Notes: generated by a model not told the origin, from the letters alone. Counted from the stretch's first letter, positions 34,601-47,499 are shown. The stretch: DNA of 64,000 bases from Pohlia nutans (GCA_022496805.1 CM040101.1:8372501-8436500); one strand, 5' to 3'. Program-made: numbers and translations.

Positions 34601-35412
34601 TAGGGGGTGAATGGGGGGCGGGGGTTAAAATCAGGGTTAGGATTGTAAGATCAGTAGGTGTTTGTTTTGAGCAGGGCATCTGCTTTTATTGTTTGGTGTA
34701 AAGAGACAGCGTAGGATGAGACCCGTGAAAAGCTCTATGTGGATGTGCATTTGGGTGTTGTCAACTGGAAGGGTGGTTCGGTTGTGAATCAAGAGTTGTG
34801 GAGATTTGGCAAGTACCGGAGATGTGTTTTTTCCTGAAATGGGAGGGCATGTATCGGACAGGGATTTCTGGATAGGTACGGTAGAAAGTCCAGAAGCATA
34901 GTATTTCATTTGCAGGGAGACGAGGAAGAATGTTGGAGCTGTAGAGAGGTGCAGTAGAGCTTGACTATACATTTACTTTTATTGATCAATTTTCTCGTGC
35001 CACGGTGAGAGGCGGTGCTTGTGTCATCTGTTGATACACAACCCTCCCGCATGGACATTGAAGTGCTTGATTAGGTTGCAGTGTATGACTGTAAAACCGT
35101 TGGGTTGGTGAGAGCATCCCAACCTGATGGTGAAATGTTTTGTTCGACCCTTACACGATGAGCCTGACGCAGGTGTCTTTTGGTATTGTGAGGCTTTTTC
35201 CTGTAAATACTGGTGGTGATGGTGTTTTCTTTCCTGTTTCTGAGCCTGTAAGTGCACATTTGTGTATCAATGCGGTCGAGCTGCAGTAAAGGTGTTTGGT
35301 TTTCAATACTGGAGGTCTCGCTTCAGATGCGATTTTCAGGGGCTTGCACAGAGTCCATTGATCGATTTATCGATAGGCACTTAGTGGTTGTTGGATTGTA
35401 TTCGGTAGGTAG
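31668..35412 (+). repeat. Left arm of 3745-bp inverted duplication
   Basis: Every position i pairs with 72587 minus i in the right arm. Both boundaries give the same sum, so the arms have no net indel. All open frames are identical in length and translation between arms, and every stretch I compared base by base was identical. The arm includes 233 bp upstream of the B56 ATG, the whole gene and about 1.2 kb of 3' flank. Confidence 0.95.
31901..34210 (+). CDS. PP2A B' (B56) regulatory subunit, left copy
   Basis: Two exons: 31901-33130 (410 codons) and 33788-34210 (140 codons), with a GT-AG intron of 657 bp. Removing it joins SSHFQ to [12 protein letters not shown] in frame, giving 550 residues, normal for the family. 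After a ~85-residue Gly/Ala/Pro-rich leader comes the HEAT-like B56 domain from [11 protein letters not shown] through [52 protein letters not shown] and [18 protein letters not shown], to [17 protein letters not shown]56 proteins direct the PP2A scaffold/catalytic dimer to phosphoprotein substrates in cytosol and nucleus. The exons are markedly GC-rich against the surroundings. A short upstream ATG (31740, about five codons) precedes the start. It is tail to tail with the identical copy. Confidence 0.95.
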
Positions 35413-37174
35413 GTTGTATTCGCTTCAGATGCGATAACACATCAAAAGCAATGATGATTTTAAGCCCAAAAAAGCTAGGGAGGCTTAGGGGTTAAGAGTT
35501 AAGTGATGCTTAATTCCCCATTAGGCCCGTAGTCATTTCACCACGAGACTCATGATGCATAATTCACTACTTGGAACAGCTTTGTAGTGTATCAATGTGA
35601 AATGTGACATGTCCTACATCTGGAATTTACAACGCCACAAATTTTTAACGATTTCAATACGAAATTCGATATTTCATGGGTGTGTACGGATATTGCATTC
35701 AGTCTTTTCAATATTTAACAAACTGCGGAAACCTTGCGGGCTCAATGGGGAATCTGTGCAAAAAATGTACGTACGATGAAATATGGGACTTCACACGAAA
35801 ATTGTTAAAATTTTTTGGGGTCCTAGTATCAAGAGGTGCAACCAAACACTTAAGAGTAGCAAAGATGCGGGAGTGAGGCCCCAACACTAACCTTAACTTT
35901 TGGAAGGCACCGCGGCTCACATTGACACTATGCAGGGAGTGAAGGAGACCACTCCTATTCATAGTATTAGTTCAGTCTTCAGCAAGCATCCCTATCTGCG
36001 CTTTCTAAACACACTTTGGTTTTTGAAAACCCCCTACTTCCTTGCCTTATTTTAGAAATTTCTCCTAAAGGGACTCTCGAGCTTCCACCAACATCACCTC
36101 TAGTCCAATTATCCAAAGCTCAAGTGCAAGCCCATATATGTGATTTACTCTTCAAGTAGATGACGATGTTATACATTAAGATTGGTTGTTTGTCTGCTTG
36201 TTACGTTGAGATCTCCCCAATCATACACCTCCAATTCCCATACTTGGAACCTTCGAAAAGCTCTCGACAACAAAGGATGCATAGAATTTGTTTTGTCGCG
36301 GTTGGACCTATAGTGTGAAAATTATAGATTTTTAATTGAATTTTGCTACAATAAATTGAATTAAATTATGAGAGATGGAATAGGGAGGTTTTTGGTGCAC
36401 TATAGTTGATTCATAGCTTTTGGACCTACAAAGTGAAAGTTATGGATTTTCAATCTAATTTTGTTATCATAAATTGAATTAAATTATAGATAATGCAAAA
36501 GAAAAAGTACACGGAACACAAGGAACACACACGAAAACCGGGAGTTTGCCAAAACTTTCCTCTTTGGGCGGACTTTTCGGTTAACTCTAATGCAACATGA
36601 AATGAGGCACAAAAGTTTCACAAATCATCCCCTTTTTTACATAACATTCATTAGCATACATTGTCCCTGCCTTGGCTCTACAGTAGATGGTGTGGAATAT
36701 TCCACACCCAAGAGTACTTCATCAGTAGCTAAGTAGACAGGTGGAGGCTCAAGGTGATGAGCAGAGTGCATGAAGGAAAGGCAGTGGACAAGAAGGCTAC
36801 TTAATGTTATGTAATTGGATCACACATGCACGAGCTAACTTCCCTTTAAATTCCAGTAAAAAACTCACACTACAAAAAGTGCATGATAGTTGAGAAAACG
36901 AAGTCTGCTTCCGTACATCATGCAATGCAAAATATGCATGGTTGCGCAGTTGGGGTTAATAGTAACGTAAATAGATATATATTTCCTCTGAGGATCCTCC
37001 TCTGCTGAAAGAGTTCACAAATAAAAATTTAAAAAAAGTTTTACTAGTCCCATTCTTGTTCAAAGAGTGCATCCATGTACCCTGAACGGAACTTATGTGC
37101 AATCTTGTAATTGGATATTCGACAAAACCAGAATGATTGACTTTAAAGTAAATGTAAATATATTGATGAAACTA
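35413..37174. other. Spacer of the inverted duplication
   Basis: 1762 bp, AT-rich, with no gene recognised. It holds a ~117-bp imperfect direct duplication (36303-36375 and 36419-36493, ttggacctayaragtgaaa...) and the remnant of a TTAA element at 36588-36955. At the left edge, short pieces of the arm (ttgtattcg, tcgcttcagatgcgat) are repeated. Confidence 0.7.
36588..36955. mobile_element. Truncated TTAA-type element
   Basis: Matches the right part of the element at 46928-47495 (acatgaaatgaggc, cacactacaaaaagtgcatga, rtccgtacatcatgca) and ends cagttgggg followed by TTAA (36956-36959). The left part is missing, and it contains an extra ~160-bp stretch (about 36640-36800). Confidence 0.65.
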
Positions 37175-40100
37175 CTACCTACCGAATACAATCCAACAAC
37201 CACTAAGTGCCTATCGATAAATCGATCAATGGACTCTGTGCAAGCCCCTGAAAATCGCATCTGAAGCGAGACCTCCAGTATTGAAAACCAAACACCTTTA
37301 CTGCAGCTCGACCGCATTGATACACAAATGTGCACTTACAGGCTCAGAAACAGGAAAGAAAACACCATCACCACCAGTATTTACAGGAAAAAGCCTCACA
37401 ATACCAAAAGACACCTGCGTCAGGCTCATCGTGTAAGGGTCGAACAAAACATTTCACCATCAGGTTGGGATGCTCTCACCAACCCAACGGTTTTACAGTC
37501 ATACACTGCAACCTAATCAAGCACTTCAATGTCCATGCGGGAGGGTTGTGTATCAACAGATGACACAAGCACCGCCTCTCACCGTGGCACGAGAAAATTG
37601 ATCAATAAAAGTAAATGTATAGTCAAGCTCTACTGCACCTCTCTACAGCTCCAACATTCTTCCTCGTCTCCCTGCAAATGAAATACTATGCTTCTGGACT
37701 TTCTACCGTACCTATCCAGAAATCCCTGTCCGATACATGCCCTCCCATTTCAGGAAAAAACACATCTCCGGTACTTGCCAAATCTCCACAACTCTTGATT
37801 CACAACCGAACCACCCTTCCAGTTGACAACACCCAAATGCACATCCACATAGAGCTTTTCACGGGTCTCATCCTACGCTGTCTCTTTACACCAAACAATA
37901 AAAGCAGATGCCCTGCTCAAAACAAACACCTACTGATCTTACAATCCTAACCCTGATTTTAACCCCCGCCCCCCATTCACCCCCTACACAGAACCCCAGC
38001 AGAAAACCAAAAGTAAAAATGTTGGAAGAAGAAGAAAAGATACAACTTGGATATTACCGCATACTCAATCTGCAGGTCTCCTAGCACAGACGTTCTCTGC
38101 TCCTGCTTTGACCCCCTCAGCCTCCCCATCCTTGCCCAGTCCCACATCCGACATTACCAATGCGTGGGCATGATTCGTGATCCGCCGCGACCCTGGCACT
38201 TGTACTCATTTGCAACTGGAACCAAGGGAACACCCTCGTCTGGATGAATTGGGAGGCAGACTACCCCTCCGAAAGGAGTAGCAGACAGGAAATGCAGAGA
38301 AGCTCAAGGCCAATCTCAACCTGTCTCTCGCTCTTGACAATCTTACATCTCACGCTAGAGAGAACAGGCAATCCAACTATTTCTCGAACACTGCGCTCTG
38401 CCCCGGTGCTGGGGCCCCGCTCCCTGCTATCTTGTTCGGGACCGTGCTTGTGCCCATCACACCATCCGCCGACACCAGGCTGTTGCTCATACTCGAATTC
38501 CTCCGCTGATTCCCAGCAGCCTCCAGCCGTTTCCACGTCAATTCCCGCATCTCTTCCACCCCTTTCGCCTTTGCTTCATCTTCCTGATACTTGCGCTGGC
38601 ATTCTTGGAATAGCTCCTGGTCCATCTCCAGGAACATTTTGCGCACATTCAGCGTCAGCCCATGAACGGCCTGATTCCAGTGGCTCCGCGTATTCCTCTC
38701 TAACGCGGGGAAAATGATAGGTAGCACAACCTGCCGATTCTGGGCCACCAGACTCACGATGTGGTCGTTGTTCCACAGGAACAGCGCCCGCTCTGCAACC
38801 TGGGGATCACAACACCCAACAAAACGTCTCGTCAGGGCGACTCCCCACTTCAGGCCAACGCTGTCCAAAAACCACACCACTCTCCAGCTTTCCGCGGCAA
38901 CCCTACGTTGCCATGCCATACCAATTCCGTCTGTCCAATACCGACCACACCAAAACTGCTCCAACGCATCACTCCGGTCAAGCCCAATCTAAACATCACC
39001 ATAACTACCCCATAATGCTCTCGTAAGTCTCCGTTGCATCTTCCGCGGTCTTCCGCGGTCGTCAATACAAAATGCCCCGCCGCCGACCATCCCATTTTGT
39101 GTGACGCAATTTTTAAGCCAATCAGAACTCACAAACGCATCCTACGACTCACACTGCAACCTCCAACACAACCACTACGCACAAGAGCTTCGCAATTTAA
39201 GATGCACTCCAACGCTCCATTCAACAAGACCATGCAATGCACCTACTACCTAAACTCGAACCCTCCGTCACGCCAAATCAACACCTACCTCAACCGACTA
39301 CCAACCAAACACCACAGCCTCGAATCTCTCGCTGAACCCTAACCTCCACAAAATCACAACCAACGCTGCACACAGCATTCCAATTACCCACCTCCCCCTC
39401 ACAATTCACAATGCCCCATCGCTGGCTGGCCCCCACTCACGCACTCATGCACGCACCTGGAAATGCGAGCTGTTCAGACACCGCCCAATCTGCCGAAACA
39501 GCGGCACCATGCACCGCTGGAACTCCGCACTCTGCGTCGCCTCCAGCACCTCCTCCAGCTCCCCCAGAAACAGCACCTCCTTCTGGCTGTTGGTCACCGG
39601 CCAGTACCGCAGCAGCCCGCGGATCACCACGTCCGCCAGCTTGAAGTCCTTCTCCACGAACTGAATGATGCAGTACGACAGCTGCTGGTGGTACATCGAC
39701 ACACACTTGGGCTTGTGCAGCGGGATCAGCGCCCGCACCAGAAACATCTTGTGCTCCTCCTTCAGCGGCAGCGCAAACCCGTTGATGATGCTCCCCAGGA
39801 TCTCCAGCAGCTCCGCCACGCCGTTGTGCTTCTCCGTCTCAAAGATGAACCGGTAGAAGATGTTGTTGATTGCCTTCCGAATGAACGGCCGGTGCACCAT
39901 GAACTTCCCGTAGATCCGGTGCAGGATTGTCTTCAGATACTCCCGCTCCCGCGGGTCCTCGCTGTCGAACAGCTCCAGCAGCCGCAGCACGAACGAGTGG
40001 TCGATGTACCGCTTCGCCAGCTTGGCGTCCGTCTCGCTGGACACCACGTAGCGCAGCAGAAACTCGTACACGATCTGCAGGTGCGGCCACGCCGGCTCCA

Positions 40101-40919
40101 TCGTCGGCTCCTCCTCCTCCGGGTCGAAATTCTCCGACCCCGTGTTCTCGTGCGACGACGGTGGCAGCGTCCGGAACAGGTTGGCCGCCAGCATCTTCGT
40201 GATGTCCTCGAACACCGCCTCCGTGAACTTGCCCGACCCCGACGTCACGTAGTCCACCAGCTCCAGCAGCGTCTGCCGCTTGATCTCCTTCTCCTTCACG
40301 TTCTTCGACGGATCCGTGAAGTCGAACGTGTAGCAGCACAGCGCCAGCTTCCGCGCGAACAGGCTCTGCCGGTCCGACGTCGGCACGTCGCGGAACGACG
40401 GCAGGGCCTCGAAGCTCCCGTTCGGCATCTTGCCCGCCGGTGCTCCGGCTCGCCCCGCCGGGGCCCCGACGCCGGGCGCGCCCGCCACCTTCGGCGCAGG
40501 GGCTCCGGCAGCTGCCGCTCCTGCCCCGCGCGCTCCCACGCCATTGTTCCCGGCGCCCTTGCCCTGCCCTGCGCCCCCGGGACCAGGCCCGGAGGACGAC
40601 GCACTCGGCACCGGAGCCGCGTCCGTTTTCTCATCGCCCTTCCCCTTCTTCCCGCGCTGCATCACGTGCTTCAGCTTGAAAACCATTTTCGATCCTCGCT
40701 GCCCAACCCTAAAACCGCACTCTCTTGCGATGCCGCCCTCGCGACAATCTCAGCATTTGCCAATGCTCCCAATTCTGCGCTGACGGAATGTCAACGATGT
40801 CCAAAACAACGTGCAACTTCACGTCTCACTTACATTCTTTTACTCATGCTTTCGGAATGGCGTTTAAACCTGCGAGTGAACTGTACCGAATCAACGTTGT
40901 GTCCACGGCCTCCAAGCAC
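37175..40919 (-). repeat. Right arm of 3745-bp inverted duplication
   Basis: Reverse complement of 31668-35412. Outside the outer edge the sequence diverges at once, except for a short promoter-like match (ctagggttt...tttttggatc) that on the left side lies about 220 bp further out. Confidence 0.95.
38377..40686 (-). CDS. PP2A B' (B56) regulatory subunit, right copy
   Basis: Mirror of the left copy: exon 1 is complement 39457-40686 and exon 2 is complement 38377-38799, encoding an identical 550-residue protein with an intact intron. It shares 233 bp of upstream sequence with the left copy, but everything beyond 40919 differs, so the two genes have different distal promoters and may be expressed differently. 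Because the genes converge, read-through from either would yield RNA complementary to the other. Confidence 0.95.
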
Positions 40920-41410
40920 GGATCCAAAAAGCAAACCCTAGCAGCGACAAACATGAGCGCGCTCAAAATTCAACGGTGCGGGGCGCCCGCAATGAAGGAA
41001 TGCAAGAGTGGCAGGCGGCCTGCCCCGACCCTGCGCCCCTTGCGTCGGACGGCCCCTACCGCCGTCTCGTGTGATGAAGTTTTCTAGGAGCAACGCTGAG
41101 GGTGGAATGGTGGCTTCTGCGCGTGCCGTGAGGGCGGGCATGCGCGCAGGGCTGCCAACCCTGGCGACGAGGGACGGGAAGGGAGGATGTGGAGTAGAGG
41201 GGCCGAGCAGGGGCAGAGCGGCCTCCTCTGGAGAAAAAGAGGAAGAAGAGCCGAGCTCAGCTTGAATACGGTAAGCTTAGAGCTGGGGCGCATGCCAAGC
41301 ATCTCTTTCCAACGCATCCTCGCTGCCCCCTCCTCGCCCCCCCCGGCTCCCTTTCAAAATGCTTACGTTTTCATTTCGTCTTGGGCTTTGCTCTGTCTTT
41401 CCCCTCCCTC
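40920..41410. other. Upstream region of right B56 copy
   Basis: GC-rich sequence with a plant telo-box-like aaaccctag at about 40935. Short open frames on both strands show no recognisable domain. Probably promoter and 5' leader of the right copy. Confidence 0.4.
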
Positions 41411-42375
41411 GGTCCTTCCTTGCCCTCCTTGGTCTAATTTCTCATCCTTGGTTCGAGTTATTTTCCATCCTTGGTTCGAGTTATTTCCCATCCTTGGTTC
41501 GAGTTATTTCCCATCCTTGGTTCGAGTTATTTCCCATCCTTGGTTCGAGTTATTTCCCATCCTTGGTTCGAGTTATTTTCCATCCTTGGTTCGAGTTATT
41601 TTCCATTCTTGGTTTGAGTTATATCCCATCTTTGGTTCGATTTATATTCCATCATTGGTTCTTTATTTATCCTCCTTGGTTCATTATTCTCCTCCTTGGT
41701 TGGTCATTTCCCCTCTTTTGTTTGTTGTTCACTCTCTTTGGTCCGTTATTTTCACTCCTTAGTTTGTTCTTTCTCCTTCTTGGTTTGTTCTTTTCCACTC
41801 CTTGTTTGTTCTTTCCCTTCCTTGGTCCTACATTGTCATATCATTTTGGGCTTTGTTTTGTCTTTTCTCCTCATTGGTAAGTCTTTTCCCCTTCTCAGTC
41901 CTTCCTTTCACCTCTTTGGTCCTTTTTTTCTACTCCTCACTCTATCATTTCCCCTCCTTAGTTCGTTCTTTCATCCCTTTGGTCCGTCTTTTTCCCAAGC
42001 TCTTTGGTCTGTCTTTTTCCCTCCTTGGTTCATCCTTTTCCCTACTTTGTTTGTCCTTTCCCCTCCTTTTCCTCCATTTCCCCTCTTTCATTAGTCATTA
42101 ACAAGAAAACTCCTTATATATAACATAAAAATGTCATTTTGAATGTTTTTTAGAGAACTAGGATGACGGAGTAATTGTGTTATTTAATTTATCCATAACT
42201 CATTTTAACGTGACATTTTAACGTTATCTTTAACGTGGATTTTTTACTAGTGCACCCTTTCCCTCTATAATCAATTTTTCCCTCTTTGGTCAATCCTTCC
42301 CTTCTCTGCTCAATCCTTCCCCTCTTTGGTATGTCGTTCCGCTATCTAGTACATCCTTCCTTGCTTCGTCATCTA
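41411..42375. repeat. 23-bp tandem repeat field
   Basis: Seven or eight almost perfect copies of ttatttcccatccttggttcgag (period 23) at about 41440-41620. They decay into loosely related ccttggttc/cttttccc words to 42090 and, after an AT-rich interruption (42096-42250), again to about 42370. Open frames across it are products of the 69-bp (3 x 23) periodicity. Confidence 0.9.
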
Positions 42376-43290
42376 TGGAGAGAGAATGAACTCCAATTTA
42401 ATTTAACCCCTAATTGTTCGTAAGGTCATTTTAGGACTGATGAATAGAATTCATTGTTTGCATCTAGCAATGGATTTCATCCAAACAAACTTTTCTAGAT
42501 TTTGTGCTTGAATGATAATTATGACTCATGATTCGCCCGGGGAATAAGATTTGGAAAAACAAAATCAATAATAGTCCTTTTTGTTCTAAAATCGTTTGAT
42601 CAAAAGCTCTAAACGCATTAGTTGTTATATCTATTTTAGGATTATGAACCAATTAAGACATGACACATGTCACTTTATTGGAATTTATTGGCATTTTCAT
42701 AAGGTTTAGAAATTCAATCGTTTAAGTGCTGATTTTTATTGGTCAATATGTAACTAAAAGGTATGTTTTCACCATTCACTAGCATTGATTTTCAAAATGG
42801 ATTTGTATTAATATTCTATATAGAATACTTTGTAAACACATTAAGGGCACAAAATATCGCTTTTTCAATTCAAAATTTAGTAGACTATTAAAAATATAAT
42901 CAATAAAATTTGGAATTCTAAATTTGTAATATTAATGGTTGTGCATTTTGAACCCCTCACAACAATTTTACTAAAAAATTATCAGTAACTCCTCTGAAAA
43001 TACTTTGAATTTCTTATTTCTAGTTTTATGAATAAATATTGGTCATGGCAAAGGTACATTGAACCATATGAGATATAATCTAACTCCCAATTCACATCTT
43101 TTGGTCAAATAATACAATCTAATCAATATATTTATATTTATATTTATATAAAACGTATTTTTTATAAAATGTCAAATTTAGAGCTATTCATAAGCATGTA
43201 GGAATTATACATTTACTAGATGGATGATTAATTTTTTGGAAAGTACATTTTATTCATTTGATACACATTAGAGTCACAAGTTTTAAAGTA
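42376..43290. other. AT-rich intergenic DNA
   Basis: No gene, RNA or defined element seen on either strand. Confidence 0.5.
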
Positions 43291-43299
43291 GATTGCATA

Positions 43300-43713
43300 C
43301 CCGGGGAGTGCACTTAAAGTGAAGATTAGAAATACACGTGAGTGCGTTTTAATAGCATACCCCCTACAATACTTGGCCTTAAAATAGTTTTTTAAATTAA
43401 GATTTTTTAGGGGCTAAATCATTACGTATATATCTATCATTTGGTACAAATTCCAGGACCAAATGTTTCTAAAATCCTATAAAAGAAATGATAGAAGTTT
43501 GCACTAAAATGTGTTGTTTTTCGCTCCAAAAATAAATTTAAAAATATATACAAGTGATTATTTTTTGAAATTTATACAACAAGAACTTTAGATTGTGTTT
43601 AACAACTGCATATTTTTTTTACAATTTTTAGGTGATTTTTTAGTATGTACATAGGGGGGTCAAAAGTACGCACTCACGTGATTCCTAGTCTTAACTTTAA
43701 GTGCACTCCCCGG
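43300..43713. mobile_element. Mutator-like MITE with 9-bp TSD
   Basis: Begins CCCGGGGAGTGCACTTAAAG and ends CTTTAAGTGCACTCCCCGG. The inverted similarity extends about 70 bp (to cacgtgagtgcg against cgcactcacgtg). GATTGCATA flanks both sides (43291-43299, 43714-43722). A 9-bp TSD is the Mutator-superfamily hallmark. 414 bp, non-coding. Confidence 0.85.
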
Positions 43714-43722
43714 GATTGCATA

Positions 43723-44894
43723 ATTCATCAACAAATAAAATAAATTAATAATGCATATATATATATATATATGATAATATCTTTGATTCAAGCGTATAGA
43801 GATTAAAAGTTGATATACTTTAAGAATATGTTCATTGAGGATTCCATAATCTTATCGATAAAACAATCAAAATGACGTACGAACTACATATCCATGTGTT
43901 AAAATTCCACTCCATGGTACTTAACATTTTAGATTAACATAACATTTAACAATATAAAAGAAGAAAATGAAGGGATTTGCATGGATTATATTGTGTTTTC
44001 ATTTATATATTTGTAATGGTAGTTCCATATTGTTTAAATATACATGCACATGTATATTTATCATTATGTGTATTTATATTATAATACAAAGCATGCATGC
44101 ATGCAATAACAATTTTGTCACTAAAATAGTCATATCGAACTCCAACACAAGTCAACATGGTATTTATATATGGATGTGGATAAAACAATCTGTGTAACAA
44201 CTGACACGTCTATTTGTCTATGCAGACGTATATATCTAATACATGCACATTTGAAACTCTCATATAAATTTTTCCATTGTCTTGTTTGTATTCCAAAGTT
44301 GACTTTTTGTTTAGGGCCTAGCCCATTTGGAAGCCAACCCAATAAACAAAAACAAATAAGCCTATATTTTATAAATGGGTTGCCACATTTGGACCTCCAA
44401 GTGTAAAATGTGTAGATCCAATGAGAGCCCAATTTCACAATTGTTTATTCTAATTAAGTGGCCCTTGAAGTGTACAATTCTTAAACCCAAATGAGATCCC
44501 AATTTTTAAAACTATTTGATACATATGGGCCCAAGTTTTGAATGATCCCATTGGTTGAAATTTGAAAATTTTGGGTTCGATCAACAATGAAACATGAGTA
44601 TGAAATGGGCCTAAAATCATCTTTAAATGCAATACAATATATCATATAACACTTGACAAAATGGATGAAAAGTTTTTAAAACTATCAACTTTGCCCTAAA
44701 GTTTGAGTCAACCACTTGTACAAAACCACTTTAGTTTGCGCCTTTTGGAAGAATATTCCAACGCTTTTCAACACACTTGAATAGAAAATTATGTTAAATC
44801 TTGTTAAAGGTGTTGAAAAAACCATCCCAAAAAATGCAAAATAAGGTGGTTCTGTACTAGTGAACATTTTATATCTTTCTATTAAATCAAGCCT
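43723..44894. other. AT-rich intergenic DNA
   Basis: Contains an (AT)n run near 43753 and a short gcatgcatgcatgc run near 44090. Several short open frames show no domain. Nothing else recognised. Confidence 0.5.
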
Positions 44895-44898
44895 TTAA

Positions 44899-46006
44899 CC
44901 CCTAAATGTCCAACCGTCCATTTTTTCAACAATGTACAAAATCAAACATAGTTTTATCATCCATCATTGACTTCTTGCATGGGGGATTTTTTACTATATA
45001 TTATATGGGAAGTTAGCTTCATGCATGTGTAGCCTGATGAGAAAGGGGACGATTTGTGAATTTTTTATGCCTCAAGTCATGTTGTAGTGATTCATCCAAA
45101 ATTTAAAAGATTTAAGTGTAAAAATGCTCTTGAAAAACTCAAAACATGAAATAAACCCTTAAGCGTTCACACTACAATTACCCGGTCAAACCTCATCAAT
45201 TCTTCACATTTTAAAATATATTATATTTTATGGTATTTTTCTCATATAACGTATTGTTAAACCGATTTCCTCTGATTTTTTCATAATTATTTAAATAAAA
45301 ATGAAGTTTATAAGATTTATTAAGAGTTTTTTTTCTTGTAAAACTCATAGTAGTTTTTTTCAAAATTGCTTAGAATAGTATGATTTTTTTAGGAAAAATG
45401 TAAATAATGGTGAGGAACAACGTGGTGTAGGTGGCGTACTTCTTGAGCTTACATAAAGAAATTCAGTAGAAAATGTTTTTTTGGTAGTGTATATTGGAAT
45501 TTTAGGGTTTTGAGCTTTGAAGTGTTGTAAAATACGCAATTTTAACAATTTTGAAGAATGGTAAATTGGTCTAGAAAGCAGAAGATAGCCTTCACACTTC
45601 ATAGTTGGGACCATTTTCATTTGAAATTAAGAACTAGATGAAAATTAGCGTTTGATTGAAAATCAACCAAACATGGCACCATGGGGCTCCTTGCACGCGT
45701 AGGAATTAAGCAACCAAAAAATCTCCAAAAATCACTACACTTGGAGTATTACCTTTCAACCAATCACAACAAATTCCATTTGCAGATTGTCAATATCTTA
45801 TTTGTAATCAAATTACAAATTATTTTCAATTTTAAGTTTCAAATTTTATACAAAATATTGGTGACAACAATTATAGATCTAACCGCATGGATAGAATCAA
45901 GAATGCATAATGTACAACTTTTATTCATACATCAATTTCAAATTGCATTTTGTAAGATTTCTTTGACATTCTCCAAATTTTGGAGAGGGGTGAGGACGTT
46001 TAGGGG
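44899..46006. mobile_element. TTAA-type element, long copy
   Basis: Starts CCCCTAAATGTCCAACCGTC after TTAA (44895-44898) and ends gaggacgtttagggg before a mutated TTGA (46007-46010). Both outer parts match the element at 46928-47495 in the opposite orientation. About 500 bp in the middle (45180-45700) is absent from that copy, so it is either the fuller form or carries an insertion. No transposase frame. Confidence 0.7.
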
Positions 46007-46010
46007 TTGA

Positions 46011-46923
46011 AGCATTTTTTATGACTAATTTTAGGTGAAATTTCATACTTGTTTACACATATGATGTAATCTAATCCTACATACAATATATCATAATTTG
46101 TGATTGGTCCATTCAATATTTATTAAGCACACATAGCGTATCAAGTTGAATCTCTTGCATTTGAAATGTAGATAGGATTCTACTCTAAGGGTATAGATAT
46201 ATTGTATTGCATTGAAGATGTTGAAAATTCCCTATACACACCAGTGTTGAGAGGTGGTTCATACAAAGGCGAAAATTAAAATCTTCAAAGAACAAACAAC
46301 GGACAAAAATATCCCACCTCCTCTTCATGGTTTGAATAACCTCTTTATTCCTTCGTTTGGTAAAATATAACTTTCAAGAGTTTAATATATACTCCACGTT
46401 CTATGTTATGTACCACATTGGATGAAGGTGAATATTTCCTGCTTAATAAAAGTACTTTAGTTGAGTTTAAAATTTTATAAGCAAAGACCTCAACTCTATG
46501 CTTACATGTCCAAGTTCAAATCCAGATGTCGCACGACAAGGTTGTATAGCCTTTTATGTTAAGAATTTGACATTTTTAGAAACAATCTTGAATTTTTTTT
46601 CCGTTAAGTATATAAGTATTTGATGCGGTTGTTGGGAACACTTTTCGATTAAGTGGATGAATAAATCCGCAAGGGAGATTTTCCGTCCAACGGCCAGCAT
46701 GGGAAGATGTGAAGGATGCGCGGGGCGCATATGAAGGAAAATGTGATCTAGTTCAAGCTGCGGTTTTAGGTGTTTCCACCTTGACTATTGGTGTAACCCT
46801 TCATAAGGTTTTTAAGTCCTTTGGAGATCGCACCCTTTCCCTCGTGTGGTAGTGTGCATGGCTGGCCTTAATATATTATAAAAACGGAATAACTATGCTC
46901 ACACAAACCTTCCTCACCCACTC
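46011..46923. other. Intergenic DNA, unrecognised
   Basis: A GC-richer stretch at 46650-46860 stands out from AT-rich surroundings but has no usable frame. A B-box-like gttcaaatcc near 46514 lacks a partner A-box. No gene called. Confidence 0.4.
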
Positions 46924-46927
46924 TTAA

Positions 46928-47495
46928 CCCTTAAACGTTCTCACCCTTTTCAGATTTGGCAGTTTTTCAAAGATGCATTATAAAATGCAACTAAGAGGGA
47001 TATTTTCAACTTGATGAATGAATAAAAGTTGTACATTATGAATTTTAGATTCTATCCATACAGTTAGATTTGCAATTGCTATCACCAATATTTATGTATA
47101 AATTTTCAAACTTAAAATTTATAGCTCTTTTGTAATACGATTACGAATAAGATATTGACAATCTAATAATGAATTTTTTTTGGGATGGGTTGAAATGTAA
47201 TACTCTAAGTGTAGTGTTTTTGGAGATTTTTTGGTTGCTTAATTTTAGTAGTTGACTTTTTCAAGAGCACTTTTAGACTAAAATCTTCGAAATTTTGGGT
47301 GGAACACTACAACATGAAATGAGGCATAAAAATTTCACAAATCATCCCCTTTCCAATCAGATCACACATGCACGAAGCTAACTTCCCATAAAAGTTTCAG
47401 TAAAAAATCCACACTACAAAAAGTGCATGATGGATGAGAAATCGGAGTTCAAATCCGTACATCATGCAAAATATGCATGGTTGGGCGGTTAGGGG
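46928..47495. mobile_element. TTAA-type element, complete short copy
   Basis: TTAA (46924-46927), CCCTTAAACGTTCTCACCC at the left end, ggttgggcggttagggg at the right end, TTAA (47496-47499). 568 bp, non-coding. Confidence 0.75.
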
Positions 47496-47499
47496 TTAA

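Noticed and set aside
35481..35495. Possible TTAA-element end (ggcttaggggttaa)
   Set aside because: Short match only; no homologous interior and no partner end.
41187..42101. Overlapping open frames with S-S-L-V-R-V-I / H-P-W-F-E-L repeats
   Set aside because: They result from the 23-bp tandem repeat, which is open in three frames over 69 bp. No start context or domain supports a protein.
46440..46560. Possible SINE with B-box-like gttcaaatcc
   Set aside because: No A-box at the right distance, no tail or duplication.
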